Origin: Flavobacteriaceae bacterium
GTDB lineage: Bacteria > Bacteroidota > Bacteroidia > Flavobacteriales > Flavobacteriaceae
Assembly (NCBI GenBank): GCA_026709415.1
Contig: JAPOSZ010000014.1
Location: 177,508 to 241,507, forward strand
Direction: 5' to 3'
DNA length: 64,000 nt
The notes under the pieces were generated by a model. It saw nothing but the letters and a program-made list of their open reading frames with translations, was not told the origin of the DNA and made no database searches. Positions 63,511-64,000 of the stretch are shown here, piece by piece (within the stretch, counting starts at the first letter, position 1; the number at the start of each line of letters is the position of its first letter). The translations under genes were made by a program, and so were the position numbers.

Positions 63511-64000
63511 CTATGGGCAACTCGTCATGCAATTGGTAAAATCAGGGCGTCTATTGGCATCCAACTCACAACCAAAAAAGATGCAAACGGTGACCTGATC
63601 CACGTCCCAGTCACTGAGATCTTGATTAAAGGCACTGGCTTGGTTAAACATGCTCGTCATAGTGGTCACCCGACCCACATCCCAATCCCCAATATCTTGA
63701 TTGAAGGCGTGAGCGTCGCTAAACATCTGGTTCATCAAAGTCACCCGACTCACATCCCAATCCCCAATCGCTTGATTGAACGCCCGAGCGTTTTGAAACA
63801 TTTGATTCATGCTGCTCACTTGGCGAACATCCCAATCCCCAATATCTTGATTGAACGCCCGAGCGTCTCTAAACATGAGACCCATAGTGGTCACCCGACT
63901 GACATTCCAGTCCCCAATATCCTGATTGAACGCTCGAGCATCATCAAACATTTGATACATCGTGGTCACTCGACTGACATCCCAATCCCCAATGGCTTCA
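63511..64000 (-). CDS. BspA-like DUF285 repeat protein, truncated by the window edge
   Basis: The 3' part of a DUF285 surface protein (at least 162 codons; the frame is still open at 64000). It consists of about six 25-residue units such as [20 protein letters not shown], ending [25 protein letters not shown] and TAG at 63511. The terminal Cys-rich cap recurs in the dead fragment at 12.6-12.8 kb and differs from that of the large DUF285 lipoprotein. DNA is GC-rich compared with cinA. The N-terminal part, including any signal peptide and upstream homopolymer tract, lies outside the window. Confidence 0.88.
   Translation of the reverse strand, partial: EAIGDWDVSRVTTMYQMFDDARAFNQDIGDWNVSRVTTMGLMFRDARAFNQDIGDWDVRQVSSMNQMFQNARAFNQAIGDWDVSRVTLMNQMFSDAHAFNQDIGDWDVGRVTTMTSMFNQASAFNQDLSDWDVDQVTVCIFFGCELDANRRPDFTNCMTSCP

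Overview
The window reads as a chromosomal segment of a Bacteroidota bacterium, probably marine and flavobacteria-like. The evidence is a SusC/SusD pair, an Oar-like TonB receptor, DUF5916 and DUF4369 proteins, BspA-like DUF285 repeat proteins, a rel-fur-purA-ostA-like gene order and several Bacteroidota-type promoters (-7 TAnnTTTG). Most of the DNA is AT-rich. The IS5 transposase, the DUF285 genes and an EF-hand/sulfatase patch are visibly richer in GC and look like later arrivals. I found no tRNA, rRNA or CRISPR array. All statements come from reading the sequence and the translations; nothing was searched against a database.

Layout. 0.3-1.7 kb: an intact IS5-family element inserted in the last codons of a DUF4268 nuclease-like gene. 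2.7-8.3 kb and 13-26.5 kb: a polysaccharide/uronate utilisation region. It holds glucuronate isomerase, an iduronate-type sulfatase, a GHL6-like glycosidase, an Oar-like receptor, a Gfo/Idh oxidoreductase with a double DUF1080 (3-keto-sugar hydrolase) protein, mannose-6-phosphate isomerase, two SDRs (one of the D-mannonate oxidoreductase type) and SusC/SusD. Together these suggest import of a sulfated, uronic-acid-containing glycan, desulfation, and conversion of glucuronate to fructuronate and mannonate. No polysaccharide lyase is present in the window. A 1309-codon repeat lipoprotein (8.6-12.5 kb) interrupts this region; it has a G11 tract in its promoter region and a C9 tract just after its signal peptide, the hallmark of a phase-variable locus.

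26.8-38.9 kb: a tricorn-like S41 protease, a MerC-domain protein, a TPR protein, then a tight minus-strand housekeeping block (rel/spoT, fur-like, purA, ostA-like, class III aminotransferase). 39.3-49.2 kb: an AbiE toxin-antitoxin pair, purK-purE-M3 peptidase, prfC, idi, an AlbA_2 ATP-binding protein and the frameshifted remnant of a RecF/SMC-like ATPase. 49.2-57.5 kb: DUF4369 lipoprotein, DUF5916 outer-membrane protein, htpG, an EF-hand protein followed by a broken arylsulfatase, and a sodium:solute symporter. 57.6-63.2 kb: recR, a degenerate PyrE-like protein, a 2-oxoacid dehydrogenase E2, an exonuclease, an FAA hydrolase-family protein and cinA. The right edge cuts a second DUF285 gene.

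The most interesting signals are the DUF285 lipoprotein locus (two homopolymer tracts, perfect 75-bp and 30-bp tandem repeats, and an adjacent decayed repeat cassette whose C-terminus resembles the second DUF285 gene 50 kb away), the IS element that donates a new stop codon to its target gene, the orotate-phosphoribosyltransferase-like protein that has lost its PRPP loop, and the uncharacterised sulfated-uronan locus.
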